Counted from the first letter of the stretch, positions 1 through 8,803 are shown. The stretch is DNA of 64,000 bases from Paenibacillus caui (GCF_019904135.1 NZ_JAIOGQ010000022.1:17791-81790); one strand, 5' to 3'. Program-made: numbers and translations. The notes: generated from the letters alone by a model not told the origin.

Positions 1-873
1 GAATAGAATAAATGTATAAGAAGCTATGGAATACGCATTAAAGGCTTCCGACGGATAATAGGACAGAATAAGCATATAAATGAACGCCGACACGTTATAG
101 GTTAAGCCGTTAAAAATTTGCGAGGCGATAAAGCCCTTTTTCTCAAGCAGCAGTCCGTATTCGAGCCTCCAGGTCATGTGCAGCCTCGACAACCCCATCG
201 CCAAATAATCCTTACAAAAAATCTTCCAAAGCATAAAGACCGAACAGCAAACATTGGCCAGCACGGTTCCCAGCGCCGCGCCATAAATGAACGGAAGACC
301 CCGCCGCTCAAAATAGAGGATCAGCAGCGGAGTGGCGATGATATTGATGACGGCCGTCAAGACGAGGCCCTGATATATAACTTTCAGCTTCTGAAAGTAT
401 CTCGGTATGACCAGCAGCAGGTTATTTAAAGAGATAAAGACGTAACCCCATAGGAAGGCTGTAAGATAATTTTGTAAATAGGCGGTGGTTGAGGAATTCA
501 CGCCATAAATTTTCACAAGAAATGGCAATAAAATTTGCCCGAGTGCTGTAAGAATAAGACCCGCATAAAGTGTAAATGAAAATACGCATTTTACTGCCTT
601 CCTTGCCTCATCCATCTTGTTAGCCCCCAAATTCTGACTAACATAAATGAGGAGGGAAGAGATGACGGCGGTAGACACTGATTCGATCAGCAAGACCAGC
701 GAGCCGGATATCCGGACCGCCGCTATAGCGTCTGAATCCCCATTTAGTACATTGATCCAGATAAAATCTATCCATATGAGAATCAGATCGAAAATACCAA
801 TTAACGCTACGGGGAGCGAAAATTTTAAGATTTTTGAGAAAGAGGTATTCACCTTGTTTGCTTCAGCTGTCAT
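1..873 (-). CDS. MATE family efflux transporter (C-terminus beyond window)
   Basis: About 291 codons are visible, reading from an ATG at 871-873 leftwards off the window edge, so the C-terminal third is missing. The translation is a polytopic membrane protein with repeated hydrophobic helices and MATE/NorM-like features: an N-terminal helix block, a 'YVSQNLGANKMDEAR' loop typical of the family's conserved GQ..GA..xR region, and long helix pairs. The start codon overlaps the stop of the SagB-like gene (TAATG), which implies translational coupling and membership in the thiopeptide operon. MATE proteins exchange Na+ or H+ for organic substrates, so export of the mature peptide or self-protection is a reasonable inference. 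ABC exporters are more usual for this product class. Family assignment is fairly sure; the substrate is a guess. Confidence 0.8.
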   Translation of the reverse strand, partial: MTAEANKVNTSFSKILKFSLPVALIGIFDLILIWIDFIWINVLNGDSDAIAAVRISGSLVLLIESVSTAVISSLLIYVSQNLGANKMDEARKAVKCVFSFTLYAGLILTALGQILLPFLVKIYGVNSSTTAYLQNYLTAFLWGYVFISLNNLLLVIPRYFQKLKVIYQGLVLTAVINIIATPLLILYFERRGLPFIYGAALGTVLANVCCSVFMLWKIFCKDYLAMGLSRLHMTWRLEYGLLLEKKGFIASQIFNGLTYNVSAFIYMLILSYYPSEAFNAYSIASYTFILF

Positions 874-1949
874 TATTCAAAGCCTCCCGAAATAACCAAA
901 TAATATGGGGTGTAGGATGCACTGTCTACCTTCATCAGTTTTTCCACTTCGTCAATGTTAAAACTTTTGATTGGTCTGCAATACCGTTCACGGGATGCGT
1001 ATTTTAAACAAATAGACTGGGTCAAATAGCCCAAAGCAAGAATCAATGGGGTTAAATGATCGTCGGATAAGTTGGTGTGATTTAGATAGAAAAAGACATA
1101 AAATGATACACCATAAAAGTTAATATACGGATAGATCTGATTTAGCTGCTTATAATCCACGGTACCTGTGTCTGACGTTGTTCGATAATGAAAATTTCCC
1201 ATTCCATCATTAACACCACATACAGCACTTACTCCAGACCTGATTTCAGGATGAAATAATACACCCAGCTCCGAGATCCTATGTTCAATGAAATCGTTCA
1301 GCTCATCAAAATTCACGGCCTTTATACCCGTTTGAGTTATTCGATATTGGTAAGGACCGCTGTTTCTAAGCAAACAGGATTCCATAAAGGCATCAAACTT
1401 AGAGCTGTTTATGAGACCGGAGTTTTTTTCTTCCAATCTCAATAGTAGATTATGGCCGTTGCTTTCAAGCTTATATACGAAGCCACCATAGAGGGCCAAG
1501 GTCGTGATATTGTACAAGAGATGACCAATTTCCAGCAAAAATAAAGATTTTTTTATATGGTTGTAATATTCGGGATATTTATCTTCAAAATCAATGGCTA
1601 TATCTCCTTCGGATGTTTTGAGCTTACTGTTTCTGTAGACCAAATATTCCCCGGATATATCATCCTTGGTCAAATACTTATGGTCTCCGAGTGAAATAAA
1701 AACCTTAACAGGATAGAGACTTCGTGGAGAAGGATAACTTTTATGTAGTTTATAATGCGTTTTTAAATTCACCCTGATATAGTCGTTTAGAGATAATATC
1801 AATTGATATAGCTCGTGATAATTCTCCTCCTTAAACTGCTGGCAATCATCGGGTTGAAAATTCATCAATCCGGATTTAAGACATTGTTTTTCATCAGGTA
1901 ACCCGTAATTGGTTGACAGTTCTCCTATGTAATCTCTAATCGTATACAT
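873..1949 (-). CDS. SagB-like azoline dehydrogenase of a thiopeptide-type cluster
   Basis: A 358-residue protein with the layout of SagB/TclN-type FMN-dependent nitroreductase-fold dehydrogenases. Near residues 69-82 is 'SPRSLYPVKVFISL', corresponding to the PSxxxLYPVxVY FMN-site motif. Near the C-terminus 'LGYLTQSICLKYASRERYCRP' and a final '...YYLVISGGFE' match the family's closing helix and strand. The expected role is oxidation of azolines made by the adjacent YcaO protein to aromatic azoles. It lies 11 bp after the YcaO gene and its stop overlaps the MATE start. The N-terminal 60 residues are divergent. The protein is shorter than stand-alone TclN-type enzymes, and without a structure comparison the catalytic Lys/Tyr pair cannot be placed with certainty. 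Confidence 0.72.
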   Translation of the reverse strand: MYTIRDYIGELSTNYGLPDEKQCLKSGLMNFQPDDCQQFKEENYHELYQLILSLNDYIRVNLKTHYKLHKSYPSPRSLYPVKVFISLGDHKYLTKDDISGEYLVYRNSKLKTSEGDIAIDFEDKYPEYYNHIKKSLFLLEIGHLLYNITTLALYGGFVYKLESNGHNLLLRLEEKNSGLINSSKFDAFMESCLLRNSGPYQYRITQTGIKAVNFDELNDFIEHRISELGVLFHPEIRSGVSAVCGVNDGMGNFHYRTTSDTGTVDYKQLNQIYPYINFYGVSFYVFFYLNHTNLSDDHLTPLILALGYLTQSICLKYASRERYCRPIKSFNIDEVEKLMKVDSASYTPYYLVISGGFE

Positions 1950-1960
1950 TTTTACCTCCT

Positions 1961-3511
1961 TTATGCTAATGGGTGGATATTTCGCTCCTTCATTTTCGCG
2001 TCATTTAATTGATGGTACGGTCTAATGTACGAGGAAGTAAAATCAAGCGGTACAGCTCCCAAGAGCAGTGCCTTCGTACAAAATAATGAAAAGGATTTTA
2101 GAAAAGGATTCGTCTGATCAACAATAAGAAGATCATCATATTCTTTTTTCGAACGATTAACGACCTCATTGAGTTCATTTTTTAAATCGACACTCCGAAA
2201 CGAAAGACCCAGTAACTTGCTAATGATAATAACATCTGTATTTTGTATTCTTTTTTCGATTAATGGTTTACTCGTTAATGATAGAAAGTAATGCATATGA
2301 TCTATGACATTTCTGATTTCCTGAAGTTGCTCGGCCAGTTTGATCTCTTTCTCAAGGTCTTCCTTTTTTTTGTTGCAATAATAAATAAAGGAGCGGTGGG
2401 CCTCGAAAAAAGCGGCTTGTACAGCATGCTCGATATGAAGGTGACATCCTAGCCCGGTGATGGAATAAAAGCCGTTGTTGGTCTGATTTGTGATCAAGCA
2501 CCAAACCGCACAAATGTTCATTTTATTTTCCAGATAATAGAATTTAATGTTATAACCGAGTTCATCAAAATACATTTCTACTGCTTCCATAGGGGGGCTT
2601 AATTCAATATCGAATTTTATTTCTTTAAGCGGACTACCATAAAACCAGCACTTCATAAACAGATCTCTTTCCATAGCCTCATACAAGGAATAAAGGATTG
2701 CCTCGACATAAGAATTGCCTATTGCGCAACCGTTAGAACTCTCGTAGACAAACCGGTTAAGTATATCTTCCTTTAAGTATTGCGACATTTGCTCTGGCAC
2801 CAGCCGGTTAATGCCTGACTGTAAAGAGCATGCATTCACCCATTCCATTTGAATGGTAGGAGAATACTGAACTATCGGCGGCTTCGGTGCATCGTACAAG
2901 CCGAATGATGCTGGGTCAACGGCCCGGCTCCTGACTTCTTCATAGCTTGCGCAAATGGTCCCTTGAAGCTTAAAACTCGCGGCGAATCGCTCTAAGTATT
3001 CGAAAAGTGCTTTACGGGAAGCATCCTTAAAATCCAACCCAAATCCAAACCCCTGAATTTCGAATCTTCTCCGGTTAGTTATAACCGCCTCTCCCTGCCT
3101 GTGTTCTTGAACGTACCCTCCATGGTAAAACATTAAAATATGTTCCAACTCTTCAAAGTAAATTTCGGACTTTACGCGCTTGTCATGAAGACTTTCTTTG
3201 AGGGTGTGCATTTGCTCGTATTGAATCAGGAATTGTATTTCTGTCGTTGTAATGGTTATCTGCCGATACCGGTTCCGGTTCAGAAGAAAATAAAGCAAAT
3301 GCCGCTTAATGTCCAAAATATTTCGGTGAAAAAAAGTAGCGTAGGCCGAAGAATGATCCTTGGAGGATTGATCCGTCATGATGAATTGGGAGGGCATGCG
3401 GGAATAAATAATGTAAGCTTCAGCTTCTTTGATGCCCTCTGTATCAAAATCCTCCTGAAATACGTCTTTAATGATCGCTCTGCAGCAATGACCGTATAAG
3501 TTAAGAGCCAT
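1961..3511 (-). CDS. YcaO-family azoline cyclodehydratase
   Basis: A 516-residue YcaO protein. YcaO enzymes use ATP to activate peptide amides so that Cys/Ser/Thr side chains cyclise to azolines. Diagnostic stretches are 'FGFGLDFKDASRKALFEYLERF' (read as the ExxER ATP-site helix, about residues 155-176) and 'YVEAILYSLYEAMERDLF' (second conserved Glu helix, about residues 267-284). The C-terminus ends in 'IHPLA', reminiscent of the proline-rich tail that matters in azoline-forming YcaOs. Its start lies 11 bp inside the end of the preceding partner gene, a coupling typical of TclI/TclJ-like pairs. With a single Cys in the predicted core of the precursor, one thiazole is the most obvious product. 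Confidence 0.85.
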   Translation of the reverse strand: MALNLYGHCCRAIIKDVFQEDFDTEGIKEAEAYIIYSRMPSQFIMTDQSSKDHSSAYATFFHRNILDIKRHLLYFLLNRNRYRQITITTTEIQFLIQYEQMHTLKESLHDKRVKSEIYFEELEHILMFYHGGYVQEHRQGEAVITNRRRFEIQGFGFGLDFKDASRKALFEYLERFAASFKLQGTICASYEEVRSRAVDPASFGLYDAPKPPIVQYSPTIQMEWVNACSLQSGINRLVPEQMSQYLKEDILNRFVYESSNGCAIGNSYVEAILYSLYEAMERDLFMKCWFYGSPLKEIKFDIELSPPMEAVEMYFDELGYNIKFYYLENKMNICAVWCLITNQTNNGFYSITGLGCHLHIEHAVQAAFFEAHRSFIYYCNKKKEDLEKEIKLAEQLQEIRNVIDHMHYFLSLTSKPLIEKRIQNTDVIIISKLLGLSFRSVDLKNELNEVVNRSKKEYDDLLIVDQTNPFLKSFSLFCTKALLLGAVPLDFTSSYIRPYHQLNDAKMKERNIHPLA

Positions 3512-4574
3512 GTTTAACAGCCTCTTTTCCTTTATAAACGTGATTGTAAAATAAAGTGATCAGCAGTGAACTGCCGCAATATTTGAAATTATCCGATTCC
3601 AGCGAGAAATGGGTTCCCTCCATCTTTTTCTTGGATTCCAAGTTGTACAAACGCACTTTTTCCTTAAAATAAAGATTTATATATTTAACGATGAACGAAT
3701 CTTTCTCCAGTTCGAATAACCCTCCATTTCTTCCTTCTATATGAATATTGTGATATTCACCCGACTGTTTCATTAAATATAACAGGTTTCGAACGGCGTC
3801 CTCCTGATCAAAGCCAAAGGAATGATACACATTGCCCGACAACCCTTCGGAAAATTCAACAAAATAAAGCGGGAAGAACAGTTCGCGGTCTATATGGAGA
3901 ACGTTCCCTGTCAATTGAGTTTCGCATAACACACTGCTTAGAAAATGATGTTCATCAATACCGCAAAGAGATAATGCGTTCATATCGTTGGTATAAATAG
4001 TCAAGTTTACTTTGAAAATTTCATCTTCCAGATGTTCAAATGCTTCGTATTGATCTAAAAAAACATAAGCCGCATATCGATAATAATTGGGCTCAATCCG
4101 TTCTCTTGCGTATTCATTTGGATGAAGGTCGATTTTCGAACGAGAAATATACATCGAATCTCTTCCGACCACTACATAGAGATCCTGTTCCGAAGAAGAG
4201 GACGGTTGGAGATTAAGAATACAAGGTCCATCTAAAATGAATTCACCATAAGGAGTTAGCTCCCGCTCAAGACACTCTAGAAAATCTGCTGGGCCGTATA
4301 ATTTTCTAAAAGGCAAGGCCACTTTCCCTAGTTTGTTTGTTTCCCCTTCCAAATTCACAATTCCTTTATCCTTAAACACTTCAAACAGTTTGGACTCGAA
4401 AGGGGAAAGATCATTTAAGCTGTCTGCGTTGTTCTTCAATTTCTCAATGAAACGATAAACTGCCAACCTCTCTTTATCGTTAACTTTCAATTTCAAATTA
4501 ATCTTTTGGGTAGTAATGAAAAAGCTTGATGGGATATCAACGATGTGCAAGGTGGGATCTAATCTTATCTTCAT
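3501..4574 (-). CDS. cyclodehydratase partner protein (ocin-ThiF/TclI-like), tentative
   Basis: 357 residues with no obvious catalytic motif. The first 80 residues ('MKIRLDPTLHIVDIPSSFF...' through 'ALFEVFKDKGIV'-like helices) resemble the winged-helix peptide clamp (RiPP recognition element) found at the front of ThiF-like partner proteins that deliver the leader peptide to YcaO. No ThiF nucleotide-binding GxGxxG and no CxxC zinc pairs are seen, as in degenerate partners such as TclI. It overlaps the upstream gene by 4 bp (ATGA) and the YcaO gene by 11 bp. Position and size argue for the partner role; sequence similarity is too low to read by eye with confidence. It could instead be a cluster-specific protein of unknown function. 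Confidence 0.55.
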   Translation of the reverse strand: MKIRLDPTLHIVDIPSSFFITTQKINLKLKVNDKERLAVYRFIEKLKNNADSLNDLSPFESKLFEVFKDKGIVNLEGETNKLGKVALPFRKLYGPADFLECLERELTPYGEFILDGPCILNLQPSSSSEQDLYVVVGRDSMYISRSKIDLHPNEYARERIEPNYYRYAAYVFLDQYEAFEHLEDEIFKVNLTIYTNDMNALSLCGIDEHHFLSSVLCETQLTGNVLHIDRELFFPLYFVEFSEGLSGNVYHSFGFDQEDAVRNLLYLMKQSGEYHNIHIEGRNGGLFELEKDSFIVKYINLYFKEKVRLYNLESKKKMEGTHFSLESDNFKYCGSSLLITLFYNHVYKGKEAVKHGS

Positions 4575-5569
4575 TCGGCTACCTCCAAGATGGGATCATT
4601 GAATTTCAAACAGCTAAGAAAATAATTCATATAAAATTTATCGATCGGTTTGACGTTCATTAGAACAAGCTTCTCATAAAGCACATTCAATACCCATTTA
4701 TTAGTACAGAGTACCTTATCCTTTAGAACCATCTTCAAATTTTCTTCAGAGCCAAAAACTTGAACGTGCCGGTCGCTATATCGATGCATTTGCGGTTCAA
4801 TATCGCGATCGAACTGTCTTGGAGAGAAGAAATTGAGCTTCTCATCGTCTACTTGGTTGCTTATCCGATGATACATATTTATTAAATGATTTAAAAATGC
4901 AGAGTCAGGCTGCTTGGCCCCTCTTTCCAAATGAAAATGCTCGACATCTCGAAGGTATTTTTCCTTGAATCTCTTTTTGATTTTGATTTGATCCGTGCTG
5001 CTCAATGAATTTAATAAACCGATGTAGTGCGAAAGGTGGGAAATATAACCGTTTGATATTAAATTAGCAGCGGGATTCAAGACTTTCTCCGGGAGAAAAT
5101 TCACGAATGGATAGATGAATAAAATAATATCCATGATTCGATTTTGGGAGAAATACCGGTCTTTAAAGAACAGATCAAAAATATGATGAAGGTCGAGATA
5201 TAATTCTAATTGAGCATCATTTTCAAAAATAAAGAGGTCGTTTCGTCGATTAATCCGTATTTCATTCTGGTAAATCTGCTTCAGACAATCCTTCTTATTC
5301 GAGGCTTTCTCGACTCTTCCGTATTTTTCACGGAACTCATCAGCGTCATAAACCGGGGAAGGATGAAGCTTTTGTACCTGTTCAAGCTCTTGATACAGCT
5401 CGGCAGCCTGCTCTTGCGTCATCATGCCTAGAAATTGAATATGGTATCCGTTCTCCCATCCCTTTCGGATAACCGCCAAATTCCTGGTTATTACGCGATC
5501 AATTTCATCCTTTAGCACCGGTAAATGCTGCTCATCCGCATAGTAATTCATTTCAAACAATTCAACCAT
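4571..5569 (-). CDS. SpaB_C/TclM-like protein, candidate [4+2] pyridine synthase
   Basis: A 332-residue protein of the size and style of TclM/LazC-type enzymes, which derive from the LanB elimination domain and join two dehydroalanines into the six-membered central heterocycle while ejecting the leader. Family-like features are the N-terminal strand-helix unit ('MNYYADEQHLPVLKDEIDRVI', then 'GYHIQFLG', where LanB C-domains carry their receptor-like fold), and a helical second half. Because the neighbouring 976-residue dehydratase already has its own elimination domain, a second stand-alone copy is best explained as the cyclase. It overlaps the dehydratase by 8 bp and the next gene by 4 bp. 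The call rests on context as much as on sequence. Confidence 0.6.
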   Translation of the reverse strand: MVELFEMNYYADEQHLPVLKDEIDRVITRNLAVIRKGWENGYHIQFLGMMTQEQAAELYQELEQVQKLHPSPVYDADEFREKYGRVEKASNKKDCLKQIYQNEIRINRRNDLFIFENDAQLELYLDLHHIFDLFFKDRYFSQNRIMDIILFIYPFVNFLPEKVLNPAANLISNGYISHLSHYIGLLNSLSSTDQIKIKKRFKEKYLRDVEHFHLERGAKQPDSAFLNHLINMYHRISNQVDDEKLNFFSPRQFDRDIEPQMHRYSDRHVQVFGSEENLKMVLKDKVLCTNKWVLNVLYEKLVLMNVKPIDKFYMNYFLSCLKFNDPILEVAE

Positions 5570-8492
5570 GCTTCTGTTCTCCCGACAAATTCATTTTGGG
5601 TTTCACGTTATAATAGACGTAGCTTGCATATTCATAAATTTCATGCTCCAATTTCAAGTCAATGCCAATGAATCGATTCAATGTCATATGCAGCATACTT
5701 TTTAAAATGTATCTCGATCGGCCTTCTTCAAAATGGTTCAGCACGTTAAGCACGTAGCTTCTTTGCTTCATTCGTTTAGGGGTAGATACGGGTATTAATT
5801 GGGTATAAAGGCGTTGCGCTTCTTCGCCGAGTTCATAAAAAACGGATCTGTGCTTCTTGTAATTGCGAGTGTGCTTCTTCCCATTATGCTTTACGATCTG
5901 ATCCAGAAAATTTTTGCCTGATTCGTATTCTTCAAACATATCGTTGATCGTATACAGGCATAGAATTATCCCAATCTCCCGGGGTGACCTATGGTTAAAG
6001 AAGCCCGATAGGGAGATTTCATATAACAGCTTTGTTTCTTCGCAGAATAATTCGTAGGCCCATTTTGCGAACTCCGCTCCTCCGTAGCGTTCCGTTTCCG
6101 GAAAAAAAACATTTTCATTGAATGTCACTAGCATCTTCTTGTTCATTTGCAATTTTAAAAATTCCTTAAACTCCAGAAGTCCCTTGTGATCGGCCTTGAA
6201 TCTTAGTCTTAAATGCTCGTGGCGATCTATATAAGTCACCGCAAAGCAGTGTTCGATCCCTTTCCCATATAAAAAATCCAGACAAGAGAGAAGAGTCGGT
6301 ATTCTCTTTCCCTCTCTATAATAGACGCTTAGCATACACCAAGAGTGATCCGGAAGTTCCTCCTGCACAGGTGCCTGAACATGCGGGCTCGAAGCATTCT
6401 TTGATGGTGAAGGCAAAACACTTAAGACATAATCAAAAATATATTCGGTAGGGGACTTATTTTCTATTTCAAGAGCTTCTATCAAACTAAGAAAGGACTG
6501 TCCGCGTAATCTGGCTTGTTTGAGTTCGTTCACGAGGAGCTTTAAACCTAAAGCTGTTCTGGTATAGATCGGCAACGTTTTATCTCCATTTAGAACATGC
6601 ACGGCTTCTGCCACGTTAAATGCTTTTATGAAATCATCCACGTATTCTTCTTCCGACATTTTGCCCTCTTGGAGAGTCCATTCCATCTCGTCCATCACAA
6701 TATTCCAGCGCTTAGGAGACAAAATAAGATTGTTGTATTCGATCCTGGGAATGAATTCCCAATTATTCATGCCTTCAAAGTAAAAATTCCGGGGAGTGAA
6801 AGACAGGTAGCGTCCAAACTCCGATAAGAAGATAACAACCGGGAGCTCAATGAAGTTCCGGTAATACAGCAGATGGGTATTAACAGGAAGCACCTTTCTT
6901 CCCAGCTTGCGACTCCTTAAATAAAATCCATCATCATCGATGCCCGCATATAGATCGCTCAATTCAATAGAGGTGCCATGCTCGTTCGGCGGAACATTTA
7001 TGCATATTTGATAGTCTGCTCGATGATAAGTAATGCCGATATCCGCATAATTCTGAGGAATAACATTCAATTCTGCACGGATATACTGATCATCCTCAAA
7101 CTCAGGGTATTCAATTGGGATAGAATCTGAGAAGCGTCCCGTAAAAGATCCATGCGTATTTCCAAACGAGTTCTCCGATAGAAAAAATTTGGTTTGACCT
7201 TCTTCCTCGACAAGACAAAATTTCACATCAAACCCGTTGTTCGTGTTTCGATGAAATGAACGTGGAGCTAAAATCTCGGTTATATTCCGAATACGTCTAT
7301 GATCCAGCTTAATGCTTGTCTGATGATGCAATAATGCTCTATGAACCAGATTAGCCATATAATGATCCAATTTCCCGGTTTGCTCGTCTTCCGTGCTTTT
7401 CATTTGGGGAAGCCCTATACCGAAATCTTTGTCCAACAGTTCTAGCAGCGGAACTTCCCGAAAATAACCATATTTTTGGGCAAAACGGTTAATATATTCT
7501 GACCATATTTTAGATTGAGGATATGAAAATACTCTCAAGAAATCGATATCTTGTACAAATTGGTTTAGCACTTCGTTATCCAAAGGAGGAGCATCATTTT
7601 CAATATATAAATCAACCGTTATATAATTTTTAGCTTTATGGATAAGCTCCATCTTCTCTTTAATTAAAAAAAAACAATTGGAGCCTTTACCAACCGGCAA
7701 TTCCTCGTAAGCTTTTATACTAGCGGCAATTTCGTTTAATTGGTTCCTGAATCTTTCATTTACAAAAGAAGTACATCGGCTTACAAATGAATAGAACTCA
7801 TTCATTTCCGAATTTGCTATAGAGCCAGGTCTTAATTCGGTATATAAAATGTCTTCGTTTAGGAGCCTTTTTATTGAACGCATTATGGAATCGGCTAAAT
7901 GGGGCTCGCCTTTGGAAAAGCCTCTTACGATTTCACTTATTTTTCGTGGTTGTTCTAAAAAATGAAGCAAGCTTACAATGAACCCTGTTTTCTTCAATTC
8001 TGCTTTTCTTATTTCATTGTTCTGCAAGATATCAACATTAAAATATTCCTCCGTTTCCTTGATCGCTGAGTTCTTATACAGCAATAAAGGCGAGGATGCC
8101 GGCAACTCTTGTTCCGCAATTTTGGCGACTTGATAGCTCCACTGAACAGATACCCTAACCTGCTTGTATGTACCTTCTCTCTTACTGCTTGAAATGCCTG
8201 AAAATAAACCGAATGGAGAAGGACGCGATGCACTCCGGAGGTAGTATTTGATCAGTTTGAACATTTTGTAATCCGTTAGATCCTGATTCTCATCGCTTAT
8301 CCGCAGCAAGTCGCGATATAAAGTCTCGCTTGCAATTCGTATTCTCTCCATAAACGCTTCATCGGATATCATATTTTGTACGGTTGGTTTCAAGTCTTTA
8401 TAATCCATCATGAACAAACGTTCTATTTTGTCTTTAGGATAGATCGTCCTTCTGACCATATAATGATTCATCATGAGTAACACTCTCTTCAT
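5562..8492 (-). CDS. full-length LanB-type lantibiotic/thiopeptide dehydratase
   Basis: A 976-residue protein holding both halves of a class I lanthipeptide-type dehydratase. The glutamylation domain spans about residues 1-700, with the signature 'SASRPSPFGLFSGISS' near residue 90. The elimination (SpaB_C, thiopeptide-type) domain covers about the last 270 residues ('HSWCMLSVYYREGKRIPTLL', 'HEHLRLRFKAD'). It would glutamylate Ser/Thr of the precursor from Glu-tRNA and eliminate glutamate to give Dha/Dhb. In thiocillin-type clusters the two halves are separate genes (TclK/TclL); here they are fused. The ATG at 8490-8492 has no Shine-Dalgarno sequence. An in-frame ATG at 8474 follows a weak GAGAGTG and may be the real start. 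Confidence 0.88.
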   Translation of the reverse strand: MKRVLLMMNHYMVRRTIYPKDKIERLFMMDYKDLKPTVQNMISDEAFMERIRIASETLYRDLLRISDENQDLTDYKMFKLIKYYLRSASRPSPFGLFSGISSSKREGTYKQVRVSVQWSYQVAKIAEQELPASSPLLLYKNSAIKETEEYFNVDILQNNEIRKAELKKTGFIVSLLHFLEQPRKISEIVRGFSKGEPHLADSIMRSIKRLLNEDILYTELRPGSIANSEMNEFYSFVSRCTSFVNERFRNQLNEIAASIKAYEELPVGKGSNCFFLIKEKMELIHKAKNYITVDLYIENDAPPLDNEVLNQFVQDIDFLRVFSYPQSKIWSEYINRFAQKYGYFREVPLLELLDKDFGIGLPQMKSTEDEQTGKLDHYMANLVHRALLHHQTSIKLDHRRIRNITEILAPRSFHRNTNNGFDVKFCLVEEEGQTKFFLSENSFGNTHGSFTGRFSDSIPIEYPEFEDDQYIRAELNVIPQNYADIGITYHRADYQICINVPPNEHGTSIELSDLYAGIDDDGFYLRSRKLGRKVLPVNTHLLYYRNFIELPVVIFLSEFGRYLSFTPRNFYFEGMNNWEFIPRIEYNNLILSPKRWNIVMDEMEWTLQEGKMSEEEYVDDFIKAFNVAEAVHVLNGDKTLPIYTRTALGLKLLVNELKQARLRGQSFLSLIEALEIENKSPTEYIFDYVLSVLPSPSKNASSPHVQAPVQEELPDHSWCMLSVYYREGKRIPTLLSCLDFLYGKGIEHCFAVTYIDRHEHLRLRFKADHKGLLEFKEFLKLQMNKKMLVTFNENVFFPETERYGGAEFAKWAYELFCEETKLLYEISLSGFFNHRSPREIGIILCLYTINDMFEEYESGKNFLDQIVKHNGKKHTRNYKKHRSVFYELGEEAQRLYTQLIPVSTPKRMKQRSYVLNVLNHFEEGRSRYILKSMLHMTLNRFIGIDLKLEHEIYEYASYVYYNVKPKMNLSGEQKHG

Positions 8493-8531
8493 TATATTTT
8501 GTTGGAAAAATATACTATAAGTATTATAGAA

Positions 8532-8575
8532 AGGCAGATATAATCATAAGCAAAGCATCATGATTATATCTGCCT
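8532..8575 (-). terminator. attenuating hairpin between precursor and biosynthetic genes
   Basis: A perfect 16-bp inverted repeat (AGGCAGATATAATCAT at 8560-8575 in minus-strand order, partner at 8532-8547) with a 12-nt loop sits 12 nt after the precursor stop and about 40 nt before the dehydratase start. On the minus strand it is followed by a short U-rich tract (TTCTAT). Its AT-rich stem and weak tail suit partial termination or mRNA 3'-end protection, which would give far more precursor than enzyme message. This is a common layout in RiPP operons. Confidence 0.75.
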
Positions 8576-8587
8576 CTTAGCACTTAA

Positions 8588-8722
8588 TTATTTGACAACA
8601 ACGGTGGAACAAGAATTATAACCACTAGAAGCGCCCATTTCTTCCAAGACAGTAGCAGATGACACCTCGTAAACTTCCAACTCAAGTTCAAAATCTTTTT
8701 CTTCAATTTCCTTCATGTTCAT
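8588..8722 (-). CDS. thiopeptide-type precursor peptide, 44 aa
   Basis: A 44-codon gene starting ATG at 8720-8722 behind GGAGGAG (8728-8734). The acidic leader carries alternating E/L/V residues ('FELELEVYEVSSATVLEEMGA'), the hallmark of thiazolylpeptide precursors. It ends in MGA immediately before the core, as in lactazole's 'LPENGA'. The predicted core is SSGYNSCSTVVVK: five Ser/Thr, one Cys, and a non-modified VVVK tail. Numbered from the first core Ser, a pyridine between S1 and S6 would close a 14-membered ring; S1 with S8 (preceded by Cys7) would close a 20-membered ring. It lies first in the operon, has a strong promoter, and is separated from the enzymes by a hairpin. A second in-frame ATG at 8716 is a less likely start. 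Confidence 0.88.
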   Translation of the reverse strand: MNMKEIEEKDFELELEVYEVSSATVLEEMGASSGYNSCSTVVVK

Positions 8723-8773
8723 ACTAACTCCTCCTCTAAGTATATTCGGATATCAATGGGATATCTTGTAATA

Positions 8774-8803
8774 AGATTACATTTTAAAGGTTATTTATGT
8801 CAA
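8774..8803 (-). promoter_or_regulatory. sigma-A promoter of the thiopeptide operon
   Basis: A perfect TTGACA -35 box (8798-8803) and a TAATCT -10 box (8774-8779) with 18-bp spacing, on the minus strand, about 50 bp upstream of the precursor start. No other strong -35 is seen in the 250 bp upstream. No regulator gene belonging to the cluster is visible in the window. Confidence 0.65.

Noticed and set aside
8009..8233. 74-codon minus-strand frame inside the dehydratase gene
   Set aside because: Out-of-frame shadow within the conserved glutamylation domain.
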